Shown here in pieces: positions 51,318 through 60,292 of a DNA stretch of 64,000 nucleotides. Both the position numbers and the translations under genes were made by a program. Position 1 is the stretch's first letter, and the number at the start of each line of letters is the position of its first letter. Below the pieces are notes generated by a model. It was given only the letters and a program-made list of their open reading frames with translations, was not told the origin of the DNA and did no database searches. Origin of the DNA: Nocardioides albertanoniae (GTDB lineage Bacteria > Actinomycetota > Actinomycetes > Propionibacteriales > Nocardioidaceae); contig NZ_VFOV01000001.1 in NCBI RefSeq assembly GCF_006716315.1, positions 3,426,501 through 3,490,500 on the forward strand, given 5' to 3'.

Positions 51318-54119
51318 GTGCCCTCCCCTGTTGTGACTGCATCCGACCGGTGGCGCTCGGGCGCCGTGGTGGCGCTGCTCGTCGTCTTCGTCGCGGTGAC
51401 CTTCGGCCCCGCGCTGGTGGGCCACGGGATGCTGCTCGACACCGGCTGGCTGCACGCGATGATGCCGTACGCCGCCAGCGGCCCGATCCCCGACGGCACG
51501 CTGTGGTGCCGCGGTGACACCTGGGACTACTACCTGCCCGGGGTCGAGAACATCGTCGAGGGCGCCCGCCACGGCAGCTGGCAGACCTGGGCTCCCTACG
51601 AGGTCGGCGGGGCGCCGCTGGCATCGCTGCCCAACCATGCCGTCCTGAGCCCGGTCTCCTGGCCCTACTGGGTGATGCCGATGTGGCTGGCCCCGGCGTG
51701 GGCCAAGCTGACCGAGCTGGTGCTGGTGCTGGCCGGGATGACGCTCTTCCTCGGCCGCCTCGGCGTGCGTCGCAGCATCGCGCTGGTCGCCGGGCTGGTC
51801 TTCTTCACCTCCGGCTTCATGATGATGTGGACCAACTGGCCCCACACCAAGGTCGCCTGCCTGGTGCCGCTGCTGCTGTGGGCGCTGGACCGTGCCGTGC
51901 GCGAGCGCGGGGCACGCGACCTGGCCGCGGTCGGCCTGGTCGTCGCCGCGATGCTGCTCGGTGGGTTCCCGGCCGTGACGATGTTCGCGCTGACGCTGGG
52001 CGGGATCTATGTGGTCGTCCGGGCGCTGGCGTTGCGTGACGTGCGACGCACGCTGACCGCCGGCGCGATCGCCGCCGGCGGCGTGGGGCTCGGGGTCGCG
52101 CTCTCCGCCGTCCAGGTGCTCCCGTTCGCGCTCAACATGAGTGCTCTGGGCCTCGACGAGCGAGTGCCCAACGAGGTCAAGCCCGCCAGCCTCGTGCTGA
52201 CCACCGTCGCACCCAACGCCTACGGCACCTGCGCGAGCGGTCTGTGGGCGGGCGAGGACAACCCGATCGAGTCGATCGCCTTCGTCGGCGTCGCCGCGCT
52301 CGTGCTGGTGCTGTGCGCCCTGGTCGTCCGGCTGCCCGGCGGTCGCCGCCCGGCGACGCCCGCACTGCTCGCGGTCGTGCTGGCCGCGGTCGTCTGGCTG
52401 CTGTGGATCGGCGGGCTGCCGCTCGACCTGCTGCAGAAGCTGCCCGGCTACAGCTCCAACAGCTTCGGCCGCGCGAACTCGATCTTCGGGTTCCTCTGCG
52501 CCGCCCTGGCCGGGATCGGGTTGGAGCGGCTGTTGCAGCGTGCCGAGCACGCCGAAGCCCATCGCACCGAGGCCGGCCACACCGAAGACGAGTCGGACGC
52601 GCCCGAGGGCGACTGGTCCTGGCGTCCACGGCAGGTGATGTCGCTGGTCGTCGTCGTGGTGGCGGCGGTGGCTGCGGCGTACTTCCTCCATGCGGCGTAC
52701 GCCTTCATCAGCGACGCACCCCGACCGATCCCCGACGTGGCCGCGAAGCTGCGGGTGCCGGCGTTGCTGCTGGTGGTCTCGGCCCTCGCCGTCGCCACGA
52801 CGTTGCTGCTGCGTGGCCGGCTGCGGCTGCTGGGTCCGCTGGTGCTCGTGCTGGCCGTGCTCGCGCAGAGCACGACGTTCGCGCGCGAGGTGCTTCCGCT
52901 CACCGACCGCTCCGACTTCTACCCGGTCACGCCCGCCCACAAGTTCCTGAAGAAGCATCTCGGCGAGGAGCGCTATGGCGCCTCGTCCTGGGAGCACTCC
53001 GCCGTCGCCGACCACTACCGGCTGCGTACGCCGACCGGTCACGAGTTCACCACGCCGGAGTGGAAGTCGCTGATCGCCGCGGTCAACCCCGACGCCCAGC
53101 TCTCGCCCACCTACAGCGACTTCCCCGCCAACATCCCGACCCCGGGTCGCCAGCCCGTGCTCGACCAGCTCTCCGTGCGCTACTGGGTCACCCAGCCGCT
53201 GGAGGTGATCGGTGCCGTCGAGCGGCCGCAGGTGCCGGCCTCGCGGCGCGAGGGTCTGCGCGTGGAGCCGGGCGAGAAGGCGAGCTGTCAGGTGCCGCGA
53301 GGCAACCTGCGCGGCGTCGAGGTCACCGTTCCGGACGGGCTGAAACCGCGTACGCAGGAGCCGGCCGTGGTGCGGGTGAGCGTCGGCACAGGCGCCGACA
53401 CGATCACCTCCGAGCGCGCCGTGACCCGCCCGCTCAAGCCCGGCGAGAGGCTGCGGGTCGCGGTGCCCGACCACCGCTTCACCTCCGGCCCGGTGCCGGT
53501 CACGATCACGGTCGACGGGAAGCGGAAGCCGGTCCAACTGGCCGGCCGCACCGACGGGTCCGCGGTCTGCTCGGCCGTCCGGCCGGAGAAGGGCGACGGG
53601 CTCCGGGTCGTGCACGCCTCCGCCGGCGCCGTCGTCTACGAGCGCGCGAGCGCACTGCCCCGCATCCGCTGGGCCGGCACCAGCGAGGTCGTGGCCGACG
53701 GTCCGACCCGCGTGCAGCGGCTGCGCGACGGCGTCGCCCCCGGCACCGTGCTCCTCGACGACGACTCGACCCCGGCCGTCTCCGGCTCCACCGCCCAGGT
53801 CGACGTACGCCGCGACGAGCCCGAGAGCATCTCCGCCGAGGTCACCGCCCGCGGCTCCGGCTACCTCGTCGTCGCCGACTCGATCGCCCGCCCGGGCTGG
53901 TCGGCCACCGTCGACGGCCGTGAGGTCCCGATCGTCCCCGGCAACCACGCCTTCGCCGCCGTGCCGGTGCCCGACGGCGCGCACACCGTCACCCTGACCT
54001 ACGACGCCCCCGGGCTGCGTACGGGCGCCTGGGTCTCGCTCCTCGGCGCGCTGGTGACGCTCGGGCTGCTGATCGCACCACGGGTCCTCTCGCGCGTGCG
54101 ACGCGGCCGAGCGACATAG
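51318..54119 (+). CDS. YfhO-family polytopic membrane protein
   Basis: 933 residues from GTG 51318; an upstream GTG (51273) adds 15 basic residues. Eleven or more membrane helices in the N-terminal two-thirds, with the GT-C-like loop GTLWCRGDTWDYYLPGVENIVEGA and the outer motif APYEVGGAPLASLPNHAVLSPVSWPYW, as in YfhO (required for lipoteichoic-acid glycosylation in Bacillus). The extracytoplasmic C-terminal ~250 residues end with GYLVVADSIARPGWSATVDGREVPIVPGNHAFAAVPVPDGAHTVTLTYDAPG, the typical YfhO tail. Likely transfers a sugar onto a wall or membrane polymer. Confidence 0.85.
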   Translation: MPSPVVTASDRWRSGAVVALLVVFVAVTFGPALVGHGMLLDTGWLHAMMPYAASGPIPDGTLWCRGDTWDYYLPGVENIVEGARHGSWQTWAPYEVGGAPLASLPNHAVLSPVSWPYWVMPMWLAPAWAKLTELVLVLAGMTLFLGRLGVRRSIALVAGLVFFTSGFMMMWTNWPHTKVACLVPLLLWALDRAVRERGARDLAAVGLVVAAMLLGGFPAVTMFALTLGGIYVVVRALALRDVRRTLTAGAIAAGGVGLGVALSAVQVLPFALNMSALGLDERVPNEVKPASLVLTTVAPNAYGTCASGLWAGEDNPIESIAFVGVAALVLVLCALVVRLPGGRRPATPALLAVVLAAVVWLLWIGGLPLDLLQKLPGYSSNSFGRANSIFGFLCAALAGIGLERLLQRAEHAEAHRTEAGHTEDESDAPEGDWSWRPRQVMSLVVVVVAAVAAAYFLHAAYAFISDAPRPIPDVAAKLRVPALLLVVSALAVATTLLLRGRLRLLGPLVLVLAVLAQSTTFAREVLPLTDRSDFYPVTPAHKFLKKHLGEERYGASSWEHSAVADHYRLRTPTGHEFTTPEWKSLIAAVNPDAQLSPTYSDFPANIPTPGRQPVLDQLSVRYWVTQPLEVIGAVERPQVPASRREGLRVEPGEKASCQVPRGNLRGVEVTVPDGLKPRTQEPAVVRVSVGTGADTITSERAVTRPLKPGERLRVAVPDHRFTSGPVPVTITVDGKRKPVQLAGRTDGSAVCSAVRPEKGDGLRVVHASAGAVVYERASALPRIRWAGTSEVVADGPTRVQRLRDGVAPGTVLLDDDSTPAVSGSTAQVDVRRDEPESISAEVTARGSGYLVVADSIARPGWSATVDGREVPIVPGNHAFAAVPVPDGAHTVTLTYDAPGLRTGAWVSLLGALVTLGLLIAPRVLSRVRRGRAT

Positions 54120-54144
54120 CGGACGACATGGCCGGGCGGGGCTG

Positions 54145-54741
54145 CTAGGAGGAGAAGAGCCGGTCCAGGTGCTGATCGATGGCCGCCACGGCTGCGGGCG
54201 GCTCGACCACGCCGAGCTCCAGCAGCGGGGTGAAGCCGGTCAGCGCGAGGATCAGGTCGGTCTCAACGGCGGGGTCGCGGCCCGCGGGGATGTGCCCGTC
54301 AGCCTGCGCCTCGCGGACGAGCCGCTCCACCAGGTCGCGCCCGTCGCGCAGGCCGACGCATGCCTGCTCGCGCAGCTCCGGGTCGTGCAGCGCCTCGAGG
54401 ACGTACGCGGCGTTCATCCTGTCGGTGGCACGAGCCTCGGGACGCAGCGGGAGCATCTCCAGGAGCGTCACCCGCAACACCTCTCGGGGGTGCGGCGGCT
54501 GGTCGAGGACGGCCAGCCCGCGGTTGACCCGATGTGACACCTGCTCGGCGGCGAACTCCATCGCGAAGGTCAGCATCGCCGCTCGCGAGGAGAAGTAGTG
54601 CTGCAGCTGGCCGAGGGAGACATCGGCCTCTCGGGAGACCTCGCGCATGGTCGCTCGCGACCAGCCCTGCCGCTCGACGACCCGCCACAGCGCATGGGCG
54701 ATCGTCTCTCGTCGCTCTCGATGGTCGACCTGCTTCGGCAC
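54145..54741 (-). CDS. TetR-family transcriptional regulator
   Basis: 198 residues. N-terminal HTH ETIAHALWRVVERQGWSRATMREVSREADVSLGQLQHYFSSRAAML, then a helical ligand-binding C-terminus with FAAEQVSHRVN and LTGFTPLLELGV. It is divergent from the DUF1992 gene at 54815, with a 73-nt gap that holds a candidate operator. The ligand and target genes are unknown. Confidence 0.9.
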   Translation of the reverse strand: MPKQVDHRERRETIAHALWRVVERQGWSRATMREVSREADVSLGQLQHYFSSRAAMLTFAMEFAAEQVSHRVNRGLAVLDQPPHPREVLRVTLLEMLPLRPEARATDRMNAAYVLEALHDPELREQACVGLRDGRDLVERLVREAQADGHIPAGRDPAVETDLILALTGFTPLLELGVVEPPAAVAAIDQHLDRLFSS

Positions 54742-54764
54742 CTTCGCCCTCCTTGGTTACCATA

Positions 54765-54789
54765 CAAGTGACATAATACATCTGACTTG
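54765..54789. promoter_or_regulatory. Candidate TetR operator
   Basis: CAAGT ... ACTTG is an inverted repeat with a 15-nt spacer, in an unusually AT-rich gap (TGACATAATACAT). It lies between the TetR gene and the divergent DUF1992 gene, the expected place for an autoregulatory site. The arms are short, so support is modest. Confidence 0.35.
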
Positions 54790-54814
54790 AATCCCCGCCC
54801 GCGCTGGAGTGCCG

Positions 54815-55339
54815 ATGACCGATCCCGAGCGGCCCCTCCCCGACCCGTACGCGATCGCGATCGACGACGCGGTCGCGGTCGCCCTCCTCGCCGACCTCCA
54901 GGTGCGCAAGGCGATCGCCCGCGGGGAGCTCGAGCACCTGCCCGGCAGCGGGCAGCCGATCGACCTGCCCGACCAGCACGATCCCGACTGGTGGCTGCGG
55001 AGCCTCGTCGAGCGCGAGCAGGTGGTGCTGCTGCCCCCGTCGATCCAGCTGCGCCGTGAGGACGCCGCTCTGGACGCGCTGCTCGATCAGCTGGCGGACG
55101 AGCGGGCCGTACGCCGCGAGATCGAGGAGTTCAACGCCCGTGTGATCCGCGCGCGCTACGAACCACCGGCGGGCCCGCCACTGATCACGATGCCGCGCGA
55201 GCCCGAGGCCACCGTGGCCGCGTGGGCCGAGCGTCGGGCGGCTCGTGCCGCGGATTCCCGCGCGGCCGCACGGGCGGATCGACGGACGAACCGGAGGCGT
55301 CGCCTGTTCCGTCGTCGCGGGGGCGCGGCGAGCGAGTGA
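54815..55339 (+). CDS. DUF1992 (DnaJ-homologue subfamily C28-like) protein
   Basis: 174 residues from ATG 54815, with GGAG five nt before; GTG 54809 also opens the frame. The DUF1992 core is DDAVAVALLADLQVRKAIARGELEHLPGSGQPIDLPD, followed by a helical region (REIEEFNARVIRARYE) and a basic Arg/Ala-rich tail. There is no J-domain. Function unknown; conserved in bacteria and mitochondria-bearing organisms. Confidence 0.85.
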   Translation: MTDPERPLPDPYAIAIDDAVAVALLADLQVRKAIARGELEHLPGSGQPIDLPDQHDPDWWLRSLVEREQVVLLPPSIQLRREDAALDALLDQLADERAVRREIEEFNARVIRARYEPPAGPPLITMPREPEATVAAWAERRAARAADSRAAARADRRTNRRRRLFRRRGGAASE

Positions 55340-55527
55340 ACCGGCGCTTCGGGAAGACGCCGCGTGGCCCCGTCCTGAACGTCAGGTTTCCCTAGCACAT
55401 ACGCCTGATGACACGGGCGAGGGGCCGTGGGGCCCGCGAATCCACGCGGTAATGTGGCGGGCCAGAACCCCTCGCGGACATCCCACCATCTGCCGTCCGT
55501 CCGCCCGACTCTGTGCCGAGGTCCCCT

Positions 55528-56598
55528 GTGAAGCTGGTCGTTCAAGTCCCTTGCCTCAACGAGGAGGAGACGCTTCCGTCCGTCCTGGAGTCGATCCCGA
55601 AGCAGATCCCGGGCATCGACGAGATCGTGATCCTGATCGTCGACGACGGCTGCACCGACCGCACGGTCGAGGTGGCGAAGGAGCACGGCGTACGCGAGTT
55701 CGTGCACCACTCCCGCAACCAGGGTCTGGGCCGCAGCTTCCACGACGGCGTCGTCCGCGCGCTCGAGCTGGGCGCCGACATCGTGGTCAACACCGACGGC
55801 GACAACCAGTACCCGCAGGAGCGGATCACCGACCTGGTCCAGCCGATCGTCACCGGAGACGCCGACATCGTCATCGGCGACCGGCAGGTCGACCGGATCG
55901 CTCACTTCTCGGGGCTGAAGAAGACGCTGCAGAAGGTCGGCTCGCGGGTGGTCAACATGGCCGCCGAGACCAACCTGCCCGACGCGGCCAGCGGCTTCCG
56001 CGCCTACTCGCGCGAGTCGCTGATGCTGCTCAACACCGTGACCCGCTTCTCCTACTGCATGGAGACGATCATCCAGGCGGGCAACAAGCGGATGAAGATC
56101 GCCTCGGTGCCGATCGAGACCAACGCCAAGACGCGTGAGTCGCGGCTGTTCAAGTCGATGCCCGAGCACATCATGAAGTCCGGCGCGGCGATCGTGCGCA
56201 GCTACATGATGTACAAGCCCTACGCGATCTTCGTCTGGCTCACCGCCTTCTTCTTCGTGCTCGGCGCGATCCCGTTCATCCGCTACCTGGCGCTGTGGCT
56301 CAGCGACGACAACGGCAACCACATCCAGTCGCTGCTGCTCGGCGGCGTGCTGATCAACCTGGCCTTCATGTCGGCGATGCTCGGGGTGATCTCCGACCTG
56401 ATCCGCACCAACCGGGTGCTCATCGAGGACGACCTGGAGCACACCAAGAAGGCCCGCTTCGGCAAGTCGGGCACCGAGATGCTGCGCGACCAGACCTCGG
56501 TGGCCGAGTTCGACCTGCCCCACTCCCCCAACGGCTCCGCGCACGCCTCCTCGAAGGCCACCGCTCGCCCGGGCGAGACGTGGACGACCAGCCTGTGA
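55528..56598 (+). CDS. GT2 glycosyltransferase with C-terminal membrane anchors (GtrB/DPMS-like)
   Basis: 356 residues from GTG 55528, preceded by GAGG with a 6-nt spacer; a GTG at 55513 is weaker. GT-A: VVQVPCLNEEETLPSVLESIP, LIVDDGCTDRTVEVA, metal motif VNTDGDNQYP, DAASGFRAYSRE. Two C-terminal membrane hairpin helices (AIFVWLTAFFFVLGAIPFIRYLALW, LLLGGVLINLAFMSAMLGVISDL) place it with dolichol/undecaprenyl-phosphate sugar synthases, which load a sugar onto the polyprenyl carrier. It overlaps the next flippase-like gene by 4 nt (GTGA), so they are one unit: sugar loading, then flipping. Confidence 0.9.
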   Translation: MKLVVQVPCLNEEETLPSVLESIPKQIPGIDEIVILIVDDGCTDRTVEVAKEHGVREFVHHSRNQGLGRSFHDGVVRALELGADIVVNTDGDNQYPQERITDLVQPIVTGDADIVIGDRQVDRIAHFSGLKKTLQKVGSRVVNMAAETNLPDAASGFRAYSRESLMLLNTVTRFSYCMETIIQAGNKRMKIASVPIETNAKTRESRLFKSMPEHIMKSGAAIVRSYMMYKPYAIFVWLTAFFFVLGAIPFIRYLALWLSDDNGNHIQSLLLGGVLINLAFMSAMLGVISDLIRTNRVLIEDDLEHTKKARFGKSGTEMLRDQTSVAEFDLPHSPNGSAHASSKATARPGETWTTSL

Positions 56599-57554
56599 CA
56601 ACCACCGACTCCGGCCCGGTCTCCGAGGTGGAGGCCGGGCCGTCGGCCACCCCCAGCCTGAAGAAGCGGCTGCTCAAGAGCGGGCTCGCGCTCGTCGTGG
56701 TGCTCGGCGGCGCCTACCTGGTCTGGCGCCAGCGCGACGACCTGGCCACCGCGGTGCAGGAGCTCAGCCTCGCCCGCTTCGCGATCTCCGGAGTGCTGGC
56801 CGTGATCGGCACGATGCTGATCGCCCAGATCTGGGTCGCTCTGCTGCACGGCATGGGCATCCGGCCGTCGCTGCGCGAGTCCCACTCGGTCTTCTACGTC
56901 AGCCAGCTCGGCAAATACCTCCCCGGCTCGGTGTGGCCGGTGGTCGCGCAGATGCAGTTCGGGCTGCGCTGGGGCGTCGCGCGGCGCACCATGCTGGGCG
57001 CCAACATCCTCTTCATGGGCGTCGTGGTCGCCAGCGGCATCGGCGTCGGTGCGCTCCTGCTCCCCTGGTCGTCGTCGGAGGGCCTGGCGCGCTACTGGTG
57101 GCTGCTGCTCCTGCTCGTGCCGCTCGCCGTCTGCCTGCACCCGCGCGTCGTGCCCGGCGTGCTCGACTGGCTGTTCGCGAAGCTGGGGCGTGAACCCCTC
57201 GGCGTACGACTCTCCGCGCGCGGCCTCTTCACCGCCATCGGCTGGGCGGTGCTCGCCTGGCTCGCCTTCGGTCTCCACCTGGCCGTGATGATGCAGTCCT
57301 ACGCCACGGTGGGGCTGCTCGAGGTCGCGGCCGCCTCCGGCGGCATGGCCCTGGCCTGGGCGGCGGGGATCGCGTTCATCCCCGCCCCGGCCGGCGCCGG
57401 CATCCGCGAGGCCCTGCTCGCGCTCACCCTCGGCCCGATCATCGGCGTGCCCGAGGCGCTCACCGTCGCGCTCGCCTCGCGGGTGCTGCTGCTCATCGCC
57501 GATGTGGTGCTGGCCGGCCTCGGGGCGGTCGCGGGGCGGCGTACGTCGTCCTAG
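56595..57554 (+). CDS. UPF0104/flippase-like membrane protein (paralogue 2)
   Basis: 319 residues from the GTG overlapping the GT2 stop (56595-56598). Eight membrane segments. The signature HSVFYVSQLGKYLPGSVWPVVAQMQFGL is nearly the same as in the protein at 48226-49179. The ending VALASRVLLLIADVVLAGLGAVAG matches too. Proposed role: moves the polyprenyl-linked sugar made by the adjacent GT2 enzyme across the membrane, or transports a phospholipid. The last 62 bases overlap the convergent membrane gene at 57493. Confidence 0.87.
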   Translation: MTTTDSGPVSEVEAGPSATPSLKKRLLKSGLALVVVLGGAYLVWRQRDDLATAVQELSLARFAISGVLAVIGTMLIAQIWVALLHGMGIRPSLRESHSVFYVSQLGKYLPGSVWPVVAQMQFGLRWGVARRTMLGANILFMGVVVASGIGVGALLLPWSSSEGLARYWWLLLLLVPLAVCLHPRVVPGVLDWLFAKLGREPLGVRLSARGLFTAIGWAVLAWLAFGLHLAVMMQSYATVGLLEVAAASGGMALAWAAGIAFIPAPAGAGIREALLALTLGPIIGVPEALTVALASRVLLLIADVVLAGLGAVAGRRTSS

Positions 57555-59040
57555 CCTCGGCCGGCGGCCAGGCTGCGAGCACGACGGCGAGCACGACGGC
57601 GACCACGGCGCCGGCCAGGCCGGCGGCGAGCACGCTCGCGGCCAGCGTCGTGTGCGCGTCCGGAAGCAGGCCGCGATACATCGGCGAGTCGGCGAACCGC
57701 TTGAACAGCAAGGTGCCGTAGACGACCAGGCCGAGGGTCAGCGCCGCCGTGGCCCAGCGAGCACGCAGCCGCTGCGGTCCGACCGGGACCAGATCGAGGA
57801 TCGCCACCACCCCGAGCGCGAGAGCAGAGGCCAGCACCGGCATCAGCGGCATCAGGTAGCGATCGTTGGGGTTGCCTCCGCCGGCCACGAACCCGATCAG
57901 GTTCACGACGACCACCAGCGCATGGACGGTCAGCAGCAGCCAGCCTCGCCCAGATCCGGCAGGGCCTCGGGGACCGCCGACCACACGTCGAGCGAGGAGC
58001 GCCAGCAGCCCGAGCGCCGCGACGACGGCCAGCAGGTCGACGAAGACGACGTACCACTCCCCCAGCACCGGCGTCCACAGCCTCCGCAACCAGTCGGCCC
58101 ACATCTGCGCGTCGCTCAGCACCTGCCACCAGGTGCCGTTGGGCTCGCGGGCGAACTTCTCCAGCAGCGCACCCGATGCGGTCGGGTCGCCGTAGAGCAC
58201 GATGTTGCGCACGTAGAACCAACCGGTGGCGAGCGCCGGCAGACCCGTCGCCACCGCGGCGGCTCCGACCGCGCGCAGCACCCCGCGACGCGAGCGGTCC
58301 TGCACGAGGAGGGCGACCGCGAGGGCGGCACCGCACAGGGCGACGGTCAGCACCCCCGGCGCCTTGGCCCCCGCTGCCGCCACTCCGGCGACGGCGACCA
58401 GCGCGAGCCGGCGACCTGTCAGCCCCCGACCGAGGATGCGCAGCGTGCCGAGCAGCGCCAGCGACGACGCCGCGACCGCGACCCCGTCGTTGGCGATGTG
58501 TCCGCCCGCGGAGACCAGCACCGCGCACGACGCACTGATCCCGGTGGCCAGCAGCGCCACCTCCGGCCGTCTGGTCAGCTCGAACGCGATCAGGCCCACC
58601 AGGAGCACGCACAACCCGGAGCCGACGGCGTTGATCAGCCGCATCCCGACGATCAACAGCTGCGGCGCATCGAGCTGGTCGGCGGCGTAGACCAGCGGCA
58701 CCGACAGCGCGTAGTAGAGCGGCGGGTGGTTGGCCGTCCAGATGTGGCGGTGCGACTCGTCGCTCATCCTCGTACGCCCGGCGACGACGAGGGGATGGCG
58801 AGCAGCGTCGGTGGTCACCGGCGTGTTGATCGTCGGCAGGCGGCCCTGGGAGAGCTCGATCGCATACGCGGCGTTGGGCCCCTCGTCACGCCCCTGATAC
58901 TGGAGCGAGCGGGTCAGCGCCACATAGCTGCTCACGCTCAGCGCGAAGAACGACACCAGCACCATCGCGGCCAGCAGGCGTCTCGGGAGACGTACGTCGT
59001 CACGACCCTCGTGGGTGGTGTGGAGCAAGGCGTCTCCCAT
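57493..59040 (-). CDS. Polytopic GT-C-like membrane protein (DUF2142/ArnT-like), paralogue
   Basis: 515 residues, ~11 membrane helices. First loop: QGRDEGPNAAYAIELSQG, followed by TANHPPLYYALSVPLVYAADQL, closely matching the KDEVAHVDH and HPPLFYL regions of the protein at 46735. It includes GPNAAYA (D-E pair) and an outer FYVRNIVLYGDPTASGALL segment, common to lipid-linked sugar transferases. It overlaps the flippase-like gene by 62 bp. Possibly takes sugars made accessible by that flippase. Confidence 0.77.
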   Translation of the reverse strand: MGDALLHTTHEGRDDVRLPRRLLAAMVLVSFFALSVSSYVALTRSLQYQGRDEGPNAAYAIELSQGRLPTINTPVTTDAARHPLVVAGRTRMSDESHRHIWTANHPPLYYALSVPLVYAADQLDAPQLLIVGMRLINAVGSGLCVLLVGLIAFELTRRPEVALLATGISASCAVLVSAGGHIANDGVAVAASSLALLGTLRILGRGLTGRRLALVAVAGVAAAGAKAPGVLTVALCGAALAVALLVQDRSRRGVLRAVGAAAVATGLPALATGWFYVRNIVLYGDPTASGALLEKFAREPNGTWWQVLSDAQMWADWLRRLWTPVLGEWYVVFVDLLAVVAALGLLALLARRVVGGPRGPAGSGRGWLLLTVHALVVVVNLIGFVAGGGNPNDRYLMPLMPVLASALALGVVAILDLVPVGPQRLRARWATAALTLGLVVYGTLLFKRFADSPMYRGLLPDAHTTLAASVLAAGLAGAVVAVVLAVVLAAWPPAEARTTYAAPRPPRGRPAPHRR

Positions 59041-59148
59041 GTGGCTCGGCGGGGCGCTCGTGAGCCTATGTCAGCCCGAGCGGACCCATGCCCGAACGAC
59101 GCGGCGTGTCCAGCCAGCTCTCGACGCTCGACTCGTGTCGCGCCACCA

Positions 59149-59632
59149 TCACTCGGTCCGGCCGGCGCGGCGTTTGATCAGGCGTGCCGCGTCTTCGGCA
59201 CCGAGCTTGATCTCTCGGTCGACATCGTTGCCATCAACGATGAACTCCAACGCTCCCTCGTCGGCGTAGAAACGTCGGATCAAAGCTTCGAGATCGTCGG
59301 CCTCGCAGAGTCCGACCCTCGCAGCAAGTGCGACGATGTCGTCGGTGTCCTTCGCCCGCTGTGCGATGAGTTTCGTCGCCAGCAGGAAATCATCCGCAGC
59401 GTACGTCACCCGAAGGCCCGGCTCAGCCGGAGCAGTCAGCGCTCCTGGAGGAATGGGAGGCATCCACATGTTGGCATTCGAGTTCAGCCAGTACGCCGGT
59501 CGCAGCGATAGCAGCTCCGCCGACGACGAAGACAGATGCCGCGAGACCGCGGCTGCGCATGCGCTCGTCGAGCAGCGACAGCAGGTCGTGAATCTCTGCG
59601 CCGGTGAGCACATGTCGACGCTCAGCACTCAT
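59149..59632 (-). pseudogene. Disrupted DUF6036-like nucleotidyltransferase (toxin-like)
   Basis: Two fragments in different frames. The 5' part (ATG 59632, overlapping the HTH gene by 4 nt) has LTGAEIHDLLSLLDERMRSRG and the nucleotidyltransferase-type VVGGAAIAATG. The 3' part, in the +1 frame to the stop at 59149, has YWLNSNANMW, LRVTYAADDFLLATKLIAQRAKDTDDIVALA and a C-terminal helix, as in DUF6036 proteins. About 40-60 residues that should carry the catalytic Asp pair (TxDxD) are missing between them. So an internal deletion plus frameshift has removed the active site. Such enzymes form toxin-antitoxin-like pairs with an HTH partner. Confidence 0.7.
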
Positions 59633-60246
59633 GCCGTGGCCAGGTCTCGCTCAGGGACATAGATATGCAATCGGCGGAGCCAGTCGGGAGTCCGAGCCAC
59701 GACGCGCTCCGGGCTGAGGAACGGGTGCGGCGGCCGCCACTCCTCCTGGAGCGGCTCGATGCGTGTCCACCCGGGAGCGGGGCGCCCAGCCTCATCGAAC
59801 TCGTGGAACGCGAGCGCCGCCATCAGCGCGTCGAAGCCGTCGTCGCCGGTAGTTCCCGGAAATGCCTCCCAGGAGTCGGTGAGATCGAGATCGGAGTAGA
59901 GAGGATCGATGAGCATCAGGCGGAGGTGGTCGCGCCCTTGGAGCAGCATCCGCCACGCCCAAGCTGCTTCTCCTGCCTGGAGTGCGCGTTTGATCTCGGC
60001 CGCAGTGGCGGGGGCAGACATCAGCCGACGCTCGCTCGCTGCCGCAAGTGCCTCGGCCAAGCGACGCGCACGAACGCAGAACCATGCCGACGGCCGCGTC
60101 GCACCACTCAGGTAGGTGGACATCCTCGGCGCAGAGGTGCCGAGTGCGCGCGCGAACGCTGCTTGGGAGAGGCCGCTGACCGCAACCGAACGCCCCAGGA
60201 AGTCGATGACCTCCTGGGTGTCGCGGTCGGGCTTCTGCGTCTGCAT
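59629..60246 (-). CDS. XRE-type HTH protein (antitoxin-like) of the broken module
   Basis: 205 residues. The N-terminal HTH is SQAAFARALGTSAPRMSTYLSGATRPSA. Further on is RDHLRLMLIDPLYSDLD, then a C-terminal proline/tryptophan-rich segment (EWRPPHPFLSPERVVARTPDWLRRL) of unknown role. The stop overlaps the nucleotidyltransferase start. A 20-bp perfect palindrome lies 22 nt upstream of the ATG and should be the autoregulatory site. GC is slightly below the neighbours, suggesting transfer. Confidence 0.75.
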   Translation of the reverse strand: MQTQKPDRDTQEVIDFLGRSVAVSGLSQAAFARALGTSAPRMSTYLSGATRPSAWFCVRARRLAEALAAASERRLMSAPATAAEIKRALQAGEAAWAWRMLLQGRDHLRLMLIDPLYSDLDLTDSWEAFPGTTGDDGFDALMAALAFHEFDEAGRPAPGWTRIEPLQEEWRPPHPFLSPERVVARTPDWLRRLHIYVPERDLATA

Positions 60247-60267
60247 GGCGACATCATATCACTGATT

Positions 60268-60287
60268 CGTTATCGAATTCGATAACG
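60268..60287. promoter_or_regulatory. 20-bp perfect palindrome, likely HTH operator
   Basis: The half-site CGTTATCGAA is followed directly by its reverse complement TTCGATAACG. It lies 22 nt before the HTH gene ATG, where a -10/-35 region would be. In XRE-type antitoxin modules such palindromes repress the operon. AT-rich in a GC-rich genome, so chance is unlikely. Confidence 0.7.
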
Positions 60288-60292
60288 TCACA

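Noticed and set aside
51147..53984. 945-codon minus-strand open frame opposite the YfhO gene
   Set aside because: Low-complexity His/Gln/Gly/Arg sequence with no motif; produced by the G/C third-position bias of the plus-strand gene.
57502..59511. 669-codon plus-strand open frame opposite the GT-C-like gene
   Set aside because: Same reason: Gln/Arg/His-rich shadow sequence, and it crosses the ends of two real minus-strand genes.
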